From Chthonomonadaceae bacterium (lineage in GTDB: Bacteria; Armatimonadota; Chthonomonadetes; Chthonomonadales; Chthonomonadaceae): a DNA stretch of 6,692 nucleotides. This document shows, piece by piece, positions 1 through 6,061 of the stretch. Below the pieces are notes generated by a model. That model made no database searches and had not been told where the DNA came from. It was given only the letters and a program-made list of their open reading frames with translations. The position numbers and the translations under genes are program-made. Where the stretch lies: the NCBI GenBank assembly GCA_025355115.1, contig JANXLO010000364.1, positions 1-6,692 on the forward strand, in the 5' to 3' direction. How positions within the stretch are numbered: position 1 is the stretch's first letter; every line of letters starts with the position of its first letter.

Positions 1-566
1 CCGTGGAGTTCGCCGAGCAGCACGGCCTGAAGCCTATTCTCTCCGGTGGAGCGGAGGCAGGCAAGGTCGCGGAGTTCCTGGCGCAGAAGAAGGTTCCGGT
101 CATTTACACGCTGCCGATGGACAACAGCCTGGGATCTTCTGCGCCGCGCAACGAGTACGATCCTTACGACACGGTGTTCGCCACTCCCGCGCTTCTGGCG
201 CGAGCCGGAGTGAACTTCTGCTTCGCCTCCGCGGGCGCGCCCCTGTCGAAGAATCTGCCGACGCAGGCCGGCATCACCTGCGCATATGGCCTGACCCGCG
301 AGGCTGCCCTGAAAGCGCTCACCGTGCAGGCGGCGCAGATACTCGGCGTCAGCGACACCATGGGCAGCTTGGAGATGGGCAAGACCGCGAGCTTCATCGT
401 GACGGACGGCGACCCGATGGAGATCACCACCCATATCCACAATCTGTTCATCGCCGGGAAGCCCGTCTCCCTGGAGAACAAGCACACTCGCCTCTACCAG
501 ACCTATCTCCAGCGCCTCCCCGCGCTGAAGACAACTTCACGTAAAACCGCCAGCATCAATCGCTGA
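1..566 (+). CDS. Amidohydrolase family protein, C-terminal part (5' end outside window)
   Basis: This is the last 187 residues of a metal-dependent-hydrolase-fold protein related to imidazolonepropionase-like amidohydrolases; the reading frame is open through the left edge, so the gene starts upstream. Visible are the late barrel strands (GVPV-like KKVPVIYTLP, visible residues 29-38), the LPTQAG segment (85-90), the ALTVQAAQILG helix (105-115), and the closing beta-sandwich signature GSLEMGKTASFIVTDGDP (121-138) followed by LFIAGKPV (149-156) and HTRLYQTY (161-168). The GSLE-GK-A-hydrophobic-DGDP pattern is the family's hallmark C-terminus. The place where catalytic members carry the last-strand Asp reads FASAG (74-78) and has no Asp. 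From memory, such Asp-less homologues exist in several environmental phyla, often secreted. The substrate cannot be told and the metal-binding N-terminal HxH is outside the window. A strong hairpin follows the stop by 9 nt, and no downstream partner is co-transcribed. Confidence 0.85.
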   Translation, partial: VEFAEQHGLKPILSGGAEAGKVAEFLAQKKVPVIYTLPMDNSLGSSAPRNEYDPYDTVFATPALLARAGVNFCFASAGAPLSKNLPTQAGITCAYGLTREAALKALTVQAAQILGVSDTMGSLEMGKTASFIVTDGDPMEITTHIHNLFIAGKPVSLENKHTRLYQTYLQRLPALKTTSRKTASINR

Positions 567-575
567 CCCTGCTCT

Positions 576-611
576 CCTCCGTCCCTCTCGATTCAAGCAG
601 AGGGACGGAGG
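576..611 (+). terminator. Perfect 13-bp hairpin after the amidohydrolase gene
   Basis: Bases 576-588 (CCTCCGTCCCTCT) are exactly complementary to 599-611, with a 10-nt loop. The hairpin begins 9 nt after the stop codon at 564-566, which is where a transcription terminator is expected. The following bases (CCTCCTTCTGCTTCC) are pyrimidine-rich but have no uninterrupted T run, so it may terminate weakly or mainly protect the 3' end of the mRNA. Confidence 0.6.
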
Positions 612-768
612 CCTCCTTCTGCTTCCCACGGAATCTGAACGCGCCAGCCAGATCTCAACCAGGTCCAAAATCTGCCGTTTCGCGGATGTTTTATTTCCCT
701 CGATTGATTAGAATAAGGGTGTGCGTTTGCAACGGTTCCCGGAAGGCAGCTTCGCGCTGCGCCCCGTC

Positions 769-775
769 AAGGAGG
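769..775 (+). promoter_or_regulatory. Strong Shine-Dalgarno that fixes the pilin start
   Basis: AAGGAGG at 769-775 lies 5 nt before the ATG at 781. It decides between that ATG and an in-frame GTG at 721 that would add 20 residues with no pilin character. A TAGAAT hexamer at 709-714 resembles a -10 box about 70 nt upstream of the ATG, but I see no convincing -35 partner. Confidence 0.75.
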
Positions 776-780
776 CCAGA

Positions 781-1194
781 ATGTCTCGTACCCGACGAAT
801 ATACTCACGCAAAAACCGCAAAGGCTTTACTCTCGTTGAGCTGCTGACTGCTGTCCTCGTCCTGTCCGTGCTAATGACGGTCGCGGCGCCGCTCTACCTG
901 AACTCACTGGATGACGCCCGCAAAAAGACCTGCCGCACCAACATGCTCACCATCGCCAACGCCGCGATGGCGGCGCGCGTGAAGGGCGGGGCATCTGATT
1001 TCGGTGCTCTGATCACGGCGGGGGTCACGTCAGCCAATCTGCCCGATCTGACCACCGTTCCTGTCTGCCCCAATGGCGGCGTCTACTCCTTCGCCTTCGG
1101 AAGCAGCTCGACCAACGCCACGTTTCAGGTGAAATGCAGCGCGACCGTCCCGCTCACGCATGGCAAATACGAGCCCGGCCTCGATCACAACTGA
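781..1194 (+). CDS. Type IV pilin-like / type II secretion pseudopilin protein
   Basis: The product is 137 residues and begins with a basic 15-residue leader (R3, R5, R6, R10, K11, R13, K14) ending in Gly. The prepilin-peptidase motif KG|FTLVELL follows, with cleavage expected between G15 and F16 and the conserved Glu at mature position 5 (E20). Residues 16-40 form the hydrophobic N-terminal helix used for membrane insertion and fibre packing, and it runs on as an amphipathic helix (DDARKKTCRTNMLTIANAAMAA, about 44-65, quoted as two adjoining parts DDARKKTCRTN and MLTIANAAMAA). The short globular part carries C96 and C119, a plausible disulfide loop, and ends HGKYEPGLDHN. Family knowledge assigns such proteins to type IV pili, type II secretion pseudopili or DNA-uptake fibres; the sequence does not say which. 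No assembly ATPase, platform protein or prepilin peptidase gene is nearby. The start is set by AAGGAGG 5 nt upstream. The gene stands alone, with its own terminator 43 nt after the stop. Confidence 0.9.
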   Translation: MSRTRRIYSRKNRKGFTLVELLTAVLVLSVLMTVAAPLYLNSLDDARKKTCRTNMLTIANAAMAARVKGGASDFGALITAGVTSANLPDLTTVPVCPNGGVYSFAFGSSSTNATFQVKCSATVPLTHGKYEPGLDHN

Positions 1195-1236
1195 CGGCCA
1201 GGGTTTTCACCGCTCGGATTCATAGTCTTTCTATTG

Positions 1237-1267
1237 TCGGGTGTTGAAAAACGCCCGGTCTTTTTTT
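1237..1267 (+). terminator. Intrinsic terminator of the pilin-like gene
   Basis: CGGGTGTT (1238-1245) pairs with AACGCCCG (1250-1257), including one G-U pair. A further T-G wobble at 1237/1258 closes the base, and the loop is a stable GAAA tetraloop (1246-1249). The stem is followed by TC and then seven T at 1261-1267. This is a textbook rho-independent terminator for + strand transcription. It isolates the pilin-like gene from the isomerase-like gene downstream. Confidence 0.9.
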
Positions 1268-1418
1268 GCCTGATCGCTCCGTGCCCGCTGTCTCTTTGCC
1301 AGCTTGGCCTTGCTCGCTTTGCAGGAGAATAGGCCGGTCAGCGCGAACTCTGCCCTGTTGGCATCGTCGTGCGCGCGCCAAGAGCCCGTCGTCGGCATTG
1401 CAGGGGAGTGTTACGAGA

Positions 1419-2249
1419 TTGCAGATAAGCTGGAGTCTGTTTCCCAAGTTCTTTTCGCACCTGAGCCTGCCTGCGCTGGCCGAGTTAGTGCGGGAGAGCG
1501 GGCTGGATACAACCAATCTGGTGGTGCGCGATGGATTCCATGTCACTCCCGAGCATCTGGCAGAGGAGCTGCCGCTGTTTCTGAGAGTGATGCGGCGCGA
1601 AGGGCTGGAGGTGCGTTTTGCAACGACAGACTTCACTGCGGAGGGACTGCTGGCGAAGCCAGAGATATTGACTCTGCTGGCGGACGGGGGCCTGCGGGAC
1701 TTTCGCATGGGGCATTTCCCCGACCGTGGCGGCGATGTGCGCACTGCATTACGGGAGGCGCGGGACGCCCTGGAGCGACTGTCGCCGCTCTGCGAACGCG
1801 CAGGAATCCGCGCTGTCACGCAGCTGCACAACCATACGCTCATCGCAAGCCCCGGCATAGCCTACTATCTCTTTGAAAGCCTTCCGCCCGAGTGGCTGGG
1901 CATTGAGCTCGATCCCGGCAATCAGAGCTTCGACGGGCAGGAGGCGTGGGGAAGGTCGGCGCGTTTGCTCGGCTCATCGCTTGTCGCGCTTGGGGTCAAG
2001 GACACGGGCGTGATTCGCAACATGGGCCGCTCGGAGGCGCCGGACAAAGGCTGGGTGCGCTACTGGAGCCCCATCGACAACGGCGTCACGGACTGGACGG
2101 AGGTAGTTCAGGCCCTCGACGCGATAGACTTTCGCGGCACCTTCGTCTTCATGCCTTTCTATGCGCCGGACGAGCCGGACGAAATGCGGCGCCGCCTCCG
2201 CGAGGAGGTCGCCTACCTGCGCCAAATCACGGCGGAAGTCGTTGCCTAG
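1419..2249 (+). CDS. Sugar phosphate isomerase/epimerase-like TIM-barrel protein
   Basis: The product is 276 residues if translation starts at TTG 1419, giving MQISWSLFPKFF, a typical first barrel strand for this superfamily (xylose isomerase-like, AP endonuclease 2 fold). Barrel landmarks are NLVVRDGF (33-40), LEVRFATTDF (63-72), FRMGHFP (95-101), AVTQLHNHT (132-140), GIELDPGN (161-168), LGVKDTG (191-197) and FRGTFVFMPFY (238-248). Members isomerise or epimerise sugars, sugar phosphates or inositols using a divalent metal held by Glu, Asp and His. Here H137/H139, D165 and K194/D195 are candidate site residues. The usual carboxylates seem altered: Q135 where an ENH-type Glu is common, and FVFMPFY where a last-strand Glu usually sits. 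The start is supported by the purine-rich AGGGGAG at 1402-1408, 10 nt upstream. An in-frame TTG at 1266 would lie inside the preceding terminator's T-tract and add 51 residues of non-protein-like sequence. The substrate is unknown. Confidence 0.82.
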   Translation: MQISWSLFPKFFSHLSLPALAELVRESGLDTTNLVVRDGFHVTPEHLAEELPLFLRVMRREGLEVRFATTDFTAEGLLAKPEILTLLADGGLRDFRMGHFPDRGGDVRTALREARDALERLSPLCERAGIRAVTQLHNHTLIASPGIAYYLFESLPPEWLGIELDPGNQSFDGQEAWGRSARLLGSSLVALGVKDTGVIRNMGRSEAPDKGWVRYWSPIDNGVTDWTEVVQALDAIDFRGTFVFMPFYAPDEPDEMRRRLREEVAYLRQITAEVVA

Positions 2250-2371
2250 CGCACAGATGGATGCGAGCTACAGGACGAATTGGCCGCACTCACCTGGTTC
2301 GTTGGTTTGAGACATCGCATGATTCGCGGTTCCTGCGAATGTTGCATCCGGCAGGTTTGCATCCCTGTGCC

Positions 2372-2399
2372 TTGTTCGATCCGCACTGTTCGTTCAAAT
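2372..2399 (+). promoter_or_regulatory. Weak candidate promoter ahead of the Tim44-like gene
   Basis: TTGTTC (2372-2377) and TCAAAT (2394-2399) are separated by 16 bp and match the sigma-70 boxes at three and four of six positions. The pair lies just upstream of the gene at 2428 and downstream of the isomerase stop. It is a weak match that could be chance; nothing else in the 178-nt gap is better. Confidence 0.22.
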
Positions 2400-2427
2400 T
2401 TGAGTGACAGCGAAATGAGGCGGCATC

Positions 2428-3168
2428 ATGGGCAGATCATGGAGCGTTCTGCGGGGGCTCTGCACATTCTGGCTGATGGCCATTTTCCTGACGGCCTGCA
2501 CGATCTCGTGGGCAGGCCCCGCAGGCATCATCGCCGATGCCGCCTTCAGGACGCCAGTGGGCAGAATCATCACCGGGTTGCTGGCTGTGCTGCTCTCGCC
2601 GTTCATCATCTACTATATGATCAAGCACGCGAAGCAGGTCCGACGCACTCGGGAGGATCTTTCTCGGCTGACGGCTCTGCATCCGCAGTACCGCTGGCTG
2701 GATGTCAAGGACCGCGCCATGGCGACGTTCACATGGGTCTGGTCCGCCTGGGGCAAGCAGAAAATGGACGCCGCCGCCGCGTACACCACTTCCTGGTACA
2801 TGCAGAATCAACAGATGCTTCTCGACGATTGGACGGACAGAGGAGTCGAAAACGTCTGTCGGTTGAACAGCATCAAGCGGGTTGAACCGCTCTTCGTTCA
2901 GCACAACGAGTCCAACGAAGGCAAGGGATCGCGCATGGTGGTGGGCATCGCCGCAAAAGTGGTGGACTACCTGATCGACAAATCGACCGGGAAGATCCTC
3001 GAGGGCAGCAAGAAGGTGACCGACCTGACGACGATTTGGACATTCGTCTGGGAGGACGGCGCCTGGATGCTGAATCTGATCGAGCCCCAAACAATGGAGT
3101 GGGAATATCTGCTATTGCCGAACGAGCTTCCCGCCAGTCTAGCGCCCGAACCGAGCGCCTCGGGCTAG
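2428..3168 (+). CDS. Tim44-like domain membrane protein
   Basis: The product is 246 residues. Residues 10-29 form a hydrophobic signal-like segment containing LTAC (21-24), which fits a lipobox with C24 as the lipidated residue. A second membrane segment spans about 46-65 (RIITGLLAVLLSPFIIYYMI), followed by a basic stretch (K66, H67, K69, R72, R73, R75) that by the positive-inside rule puts the remainder in the cytoplasm. Residues 85-220 look like a bacterial Tim44-like (Tim44/MBA1 fold) domain: the DVKDRAMATFTWVWSAWGKQ helix, SWYMQNQQMLLDDW, a short linker, the strand RVEPLFV, then VVGIAAKVVDYLID, TTIWTFVWEDGAWMLNLIEP. In mitochondria this fold tethers the Hsp70 import motor to the translocon and in some alphaproteobacteria it acts at the inner membrane; the role of lone bacterial copies is poorly known. 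ATGAGG (2415-2420) is 7 nt upstream of the ATG. The fold assignment rests on sequence pattern only. Confidence 0.72.
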   Translation: MGRSWSVLRGLCTFWLMAIFLTACTISWAGPAGIIADAAFRTPVGRIITGLLAVLLSPFIIYYMIKHAKQVRRTREDLSRLTALHPQYRWLDVKDRAMATFTWVWSAWGKQKMDAAAAYTTSWYMQNQQMLLDDWTDRGVENVCRLNSIKRVEPLFVQHNESNEGKGSRMVVGIAAKVVDYLIDKSTGKILEGSKKVTDLTTIWTFVWEDGAWMLNLIEPQTMEWEYLLLPNELPASLAPEPSASG

Positions 3169-3231
3169 TCGGGCCAGGGCACAGGCAACGTCCTGGACAT
3201 TTGAAGCCGCTATTCTGTGGTCGGCCGAATT

Positions 3232-3277
3232 ACAAATGCGCCCTCCTGAACCCCAAGCGGAATCAGGAGGGCGTATT
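3232..3277 (-). terminator. Intrinsic terminator of the cysteine-rich hypothetical gene
   Basis: Bases 3235-3249 pair with 3263-3277 over 15 bp (core CGCCCTCCTGA with TCAGGAGGGCG, one G-T wobble), with a 13-nt loop. On the minus strand the stem begins 7 nt after the stop at 3284 and runs into ATTTGTAATT, a T-rich tail. The + strand side has no T run, so it serves the minus-strand gene best, although it lies between two convergent genes. Confidence 0.8.
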
Positions 3278-3283
3278 CGCTTG

Positions 3284-4117
3284 TCAGATGGGCATGAAGC
3301 CGCTGAAGGGATCGTCGCTGGTGACGCCGCCCGGCAGGCTGTTCACCGAGGCTATGAACTTGGTGAACGCATTGGCGGGGGCGTCCCCGGTGAGATTGCC
3401 GTAGGCCTGAGAAAGCGTTCCTCCTGCGCCGAGAGCCACCATGGCTTGCGCGATTTGCGGGAGTGTGATGCGCGGGTAGCCGGCTGCGGCAGGCGGGCGT
3501 TGAAGCCAGGACAGGAACGCCATCCCGCACCCGGTGCTCGCAGGGTCCTGATCGCCGGGAACTGTCGAAGACCCGGAAAAAGTCTTGGTGACGAAATCCG
3601 GCTTGCCCTTTTCTACCCAGGTGGGCGCGGTGGCGAAATCGGCGAGCGCATTGTTGCTGACGGCGGCGGCGCACCAGCGCGAAAGAGCTTCCCCGGTGCT
3701 GACGCCGCACAGGTTCCCTCCCATCGAGCATTCGGACAGCTCAGCCTCGAACAGCGCGGACACCCTTGCGCCGTTGCCGAAGGCGGCGCACACCTCGATG
3801 TTGTTGCCGGTGACGAAGTCGCAGCTCGCATGATCGGCGCCGCCCGTCCCGTCCGTGGCCCCGCCCAGGGCGAAGATGATGACGTTGACGGCTCCTCCGC
3901 GCACGCCGAACAGCGTATCGTTGGACGAGAAAACCTTGTCGGCGGCTTTGACGAGATCAAGCGCATTTTGCAGACAGGGCTGTCCGAGGCTCGGATCGTA
4001 GTAGACGGCGGTGCGACCGTCGGAGCTCGTGCCGGCGAGCAGTGAAATGCCCTTGTAGCTCGGCCAAGCGGGCGTATGAACCCGGTGTCGATGCGGATGC
4101 TTCAGAAGATGACTCAT
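3284..4117 (-). CDS. Cysteine-rich hypothetical protein, unknown function
   Basis: I do not recognise a named family. The product is 277 residues with no obvious signal peptide: the N-terminus is histidine-rich (MSHLLKHPHRHRVH). Seven Cys are spread through it (C48, C99, C110, C130, C137, C149, C197). A dense, conserved-looking core spans 67-160: NVIIFALGG (78-86), GGADHASCDF (92-101), IEVCAAFGNGARVSALFEAELSE (107-129, as IEVCAAFGNGARV plus SALFEAELSE), and GVSTGEALSRWCAA (138-151). H96 with E124, E126 and E129 could make a metal or hydrolase site, but this is a guess. The C-terminus is helical then disordered (GGVTSDDPFSGF). ATG 4117 was chosen because AGGAG (minus strand 4128-4124) lies 6 nt upstream. 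The frame stays open to 4306, but that extension crosses the thrS terminator and promoter-like sequence. The gene is monocistronic: thrS upstream ends with its own terminator. Confidence 0.82.
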   Translation of the reverse strand: MSHLLKHPHRHRVHTPAWPSYKGISLLAGTSSDGRTAVYYDPSLGQPCLQNALDLVKAADKVFSSNDTLFGVRGGAVNVIIFALGGATDGTGGADHASCDFVTGNNIEVCAAFGNGARVSALFEAELSECSMGGNLCGVSTGEALSRWCAAAVSNNALADFATAPTWVEKGKPDFVTKTFSGSSTVPGDQDPASTGCGMAFLSWLQRPPAAAGYPRITLPQIAQAMVALGAGGTLSQAYGNLTGDAPANAFTKFIASVNSLPGGVTSDDPFSGFMPI

Positions 4118-4152
4118 CTCTAACTCCTGTCTTGAGAGTGTCGCAAAGCAGA

Positions 4153-4192
4153 ATTGTAGCCAATGCGACCATAGATATAACAAATATCTATG
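4153..4192 (-). promoter_or_regulatory. Candidate promoter with overlapping operator-like palindrome
   Basis: On the minus strand TACAAT (4158-4153, five of six matches to TATAAT) lies 35 nt before the ATG at 4117. TTGTTA (4183-4178, four of six matches to TTGACA) is upstream with a 19-bp spacer, slightly long. The -35 candidate overlaps the centre of a perfect 9-bp inverted repeat, CATAGATAT (4170-4178) and ATATCTATG (4184-4192), separated by 5 bp. Such a dyad over a promoter is typical of a repressor or activator site. The surrounding DNA is far more AT-rich than the genes on either side. Confidence 0.45.
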
Positions 4193-4233
4193 AATCATAT
4201 ATTGCACAAATCGTGCCAAATTAGCCATTGCCC

Positions 4234-4270
4234 AAATAAATGGCCGAACATACATCAAAATGTTCGGCCA
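4234..4270 (-). terminator. Intrinsic terminator of thrS
   Basis: TGGCCGAACA (4241-4250) is exactly complementary to TGTTCGGCCA (4261-4270), with a further T-A pair at the loop. In minus-strand direction the stem is followed by TTTATTT (4240-4234). It lies 39 nt after the thrS stop, and it separates thrS from the cysteine-rich hypothetical gene downstream. Confidence 0.85.
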
Positions 4271-4309
4271 AGCCATTGTTTTCAGTTCCAGGAAAACAGC
4301 ATTCATAGA

Positions 4310-6061
4310 TCAGGCGTCTCGCCACTTGGTGAAGAGGGCGATGGCGTCCTCCAGGGACATCGCGCCGAGGTCGCCCTCCGTGCGGCGGCGGACGCTTACG
4401 GTCTCGCTCTCGATGTCCTTGTCGCCGAGGATCAGCATCACGGGGATCTTCTGCATCTCGGCCTCGCGGATGCGCCTGCCCATTTTCTCATTGCGCGCGT
4501 CCACCTCAGCGCGGAAGCCCGCGGCGTTGAGCTTGACGCAGACGGCGTTGGCGTACTCGTAGTGCTTATCCGTGATCGGGATGAGCGCGATCTGCTGAGG
4601 GGCGAGCCAGAACGGAAACGCGCCTGCGTACTGCTCGATGAGGACTCCGAGGAACCGCTCCGTAGTGCCCGTGACGGCACGGTGCAGAACGACGGGAGTC
4701 CGCTCCTTGCTCTCCTCGTCCATGTATTTGCAGCCGAGGCGGGCGGGCTGGATGAAGTCCACCTGGATCGTCGATATCTGCCACTCGCGCCCGAGCGCAT
4801 CCTTGGCCAGGAAGTCGGCTTTGGGGCCGTAGAAAGCCGCCTCGCCGGGAGCCTCGAAGAACTCCACGTCGTTTGCGATCATGGCACTGCGCAGGGCGTC
4901 GGTCGCCTTCGTCCACTTCTCGTCGTCGGCGACGTACTTCCCGCCCGGCTCCTCGCCGCGCAGAGAGAGGCGTACGCGGTAGTTCTCGAATCCGTAGCGC
5001 GTCAGCACCTCACGGATGAGCTTCAGGGCGAGCGCGAACTCGCTCTCGATCTGCGCCTCCGTGCAGAAGATGTGGCAGTCGTCCTGAGTCAGCGCACGCA
5101 CCCGCGTCAGCCCGTTCAACTCGCCCGTCTTCTCATATCGGTAGAGGGTGGCGAATTCGGCGTAGCGCAGCGGCAGGTCGCGGTAGGAGTGGTACTGGGT
5201 GTTGAACAACGTCATGTGGGACGGGCAGTTCATCGGCTTCAGGCGGTAGTTGATGCCCGCCTCCTCGTCTCGCATAGGCGGGAACATGACGTCGGCGTAG
5301 TTCTCGAAGTGCCCGCTCTTCTTGTAGAGATCTTCCCTCACCAAATGTCCCGTCCAGACGTGCTTGTAGCCGTAGCGCGTCTGCACCTCGCGCACGTAGC
5401 TCTCCATCGTATGCCGCAGCATCTCGCCTTTCGGCAGGAAGAGCGGTATCCCGGAGCCGATCGCCTCGGACGCGAACACGAACAGGCCGAGCTCTTTGCC
5501 GAGCTTTCGGTGGTCGCGCAGCTTGGCCTCTTCCAGCCGTTTGAGGTAGTCGTAGAGCTCCTGCTTGGTCGACCAGGCGGTGCCGTAGATGCGCGTCAGC
5601 ATCTTGTTCTTCTCGCTGCCGCGCCAGTAGGCGCCAGCGATGTGGAGCAGCTTGAAATGCTTCAGACGACCGGTGCTCGCGACGTGCGGGCCACGGCAGA
5701 GGTCGATCCAGTCCCCCTGCCGATAGAAGGAGATGACCTCGCCTTCAGGCAGATCGTCGATCAGCGCGACCTTGTAGGGCTGGTCCAGTGCCTCAACGAA
5801 AGCCCGCGCCTCCGACCGCTCCTTCTCCTCGCGCACGATGGGCAGATTGCGGCCCGCGATCTCGCGCATTTTGCTCTCAATCTGCGCGAGGTCTTCCTCC
5901 TTCAGAGGCGAACTGAACTCAAGGTCGTAGTAGAACCCGTCCTCGATGGGAGGACCGATGGCGAACTTGACACCGGGGTAGAGTTCGCTGACCGCCTGCG
6001 CCATCAGGTGGGCCGTGCTGTGGCGCAGATCGTAGAGCGTGTCCTGAGCTGCTTCGTTCAT
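4310..6061 (-). CDS. thrS: Threonyl-tRNA synthetase (threonine--tRNA ligase), TGS-less form
   Basis: This class II synthetase charges tRNA-Thr with threonine in the cytoplasm and edits mischarged Ser-tRNA-Thr. The product is 583 residues. The editing domain occupies about 1-200, with the HSTAH site (H14, H18) and CRGPH (C122, H126). The catalytic core occupies about 200-480: zinc ligands C279 (KPMNCPSH), H330 (DDCHIFC) and H460 (VLHRA), motif 2 around YRYEKTGELNGLTRVR (307-322, R308), and motif 3 GTTERF (465-470, R469). The C-terminal anticodon-binding domain is about 483-575 (LAPQQIALIPI, NEKMGRRIREAEMQKIPVM, GDKD). The protein begins directly at the editing domain, so the N-terminal TGS (ubiquitin-like) domain of the roughly 640-residue E. 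coli type is absent; similar short forms are known, for example in cyanobacteria. All catalytic residues look intact. AGGA (minus 6073-6070) sits 8 nt before the ATG. infC, often found next to thrS, is not adjacent here. Confidence 0.97.
   Translation of the reverse strand: MNEAAQDTLYDLRHSTAHLMAQAVSELYPGVKFAIGPPIEDGFYYDLEFSSPLKEEDLAQIESKMREIAGRNLPIVREEKERSEARAFVEALDQPYKVALIDDLPEGEVISFYRQGDWIDLCRGPHVASTGRLKHFKLLHIAGAYWRGSEKNKMLTRIYGTAWSTKQELYDYLKRLEEAKLRDHRKLGKELGLFVFASEAIGSGIPLFLPKGEMLRHTMESYVREVQTRYGYKHVWTGHLVREDLYKKSGHFENYADVMFPPMRDEEAGINYRLKPMNCPSHMTLFNTQYHSYRDLPLRYAEFATLYRYEKTGELNGLTRVRALTQDDCHIFCTEAQIESEFALALKLIREVLTRYGFENYRVRLSLRGEEPGGKYVADDEKWTKATDALRSAMIANDVEFFEAPGEAAFYGPKADFLAKDALGREWQISTIQVDFIQPARLGCKYMDEESKERTPVVLHRAVTGTTERFLGVLIEQYAGAFPFWLAPQQIALIPITDKHYEYANAVCVKLNAAGFRAEVDARNEKMGRRIREAEMQKIPVMLILGDKDIESETVSVRRRTEGDLGAMSLEDAIALFTKWRDA

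Noticed and set aside
721..780. GTG start 20 codons upstream of the pilin-like ATG
   Set aside because: AAGGAGG lies immediately before the ATG at 781, and the 15-residue leader from that ATG is normal for a prepilin.
1266..1418. An upstream in-frame TTG start for the isomerase-like gene
   Set aside because: The start would lie inside the T-tract of the preceding terminator, and the 51 added residues are Arg/Ser/Pro-rich with no resemblance to a barrel N-terminus.
1304..1876. A second + strand frame overlapping the isomerase-like gene
   Set aside because: The TIM-barrel frame explains the region; this frame gives low-complexity Arg/Gly/Ala-rich translation with no motif.
3236..4045. A 269-codon open frame on the + strand opposite the cysteine-rich protein
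   Set aside because: Shadow of the minus-strand gene. It begins inside the terminator hairpin and has no ribosome binding site or plausible protein pattern.
4118..4306. N-terminal extension of the cysteine-rich protein up to 4306
   Set aside because: It would run through the thrS terminator and the AT-rich promoter region. A good ribosome binding site fixes the start at 4117.
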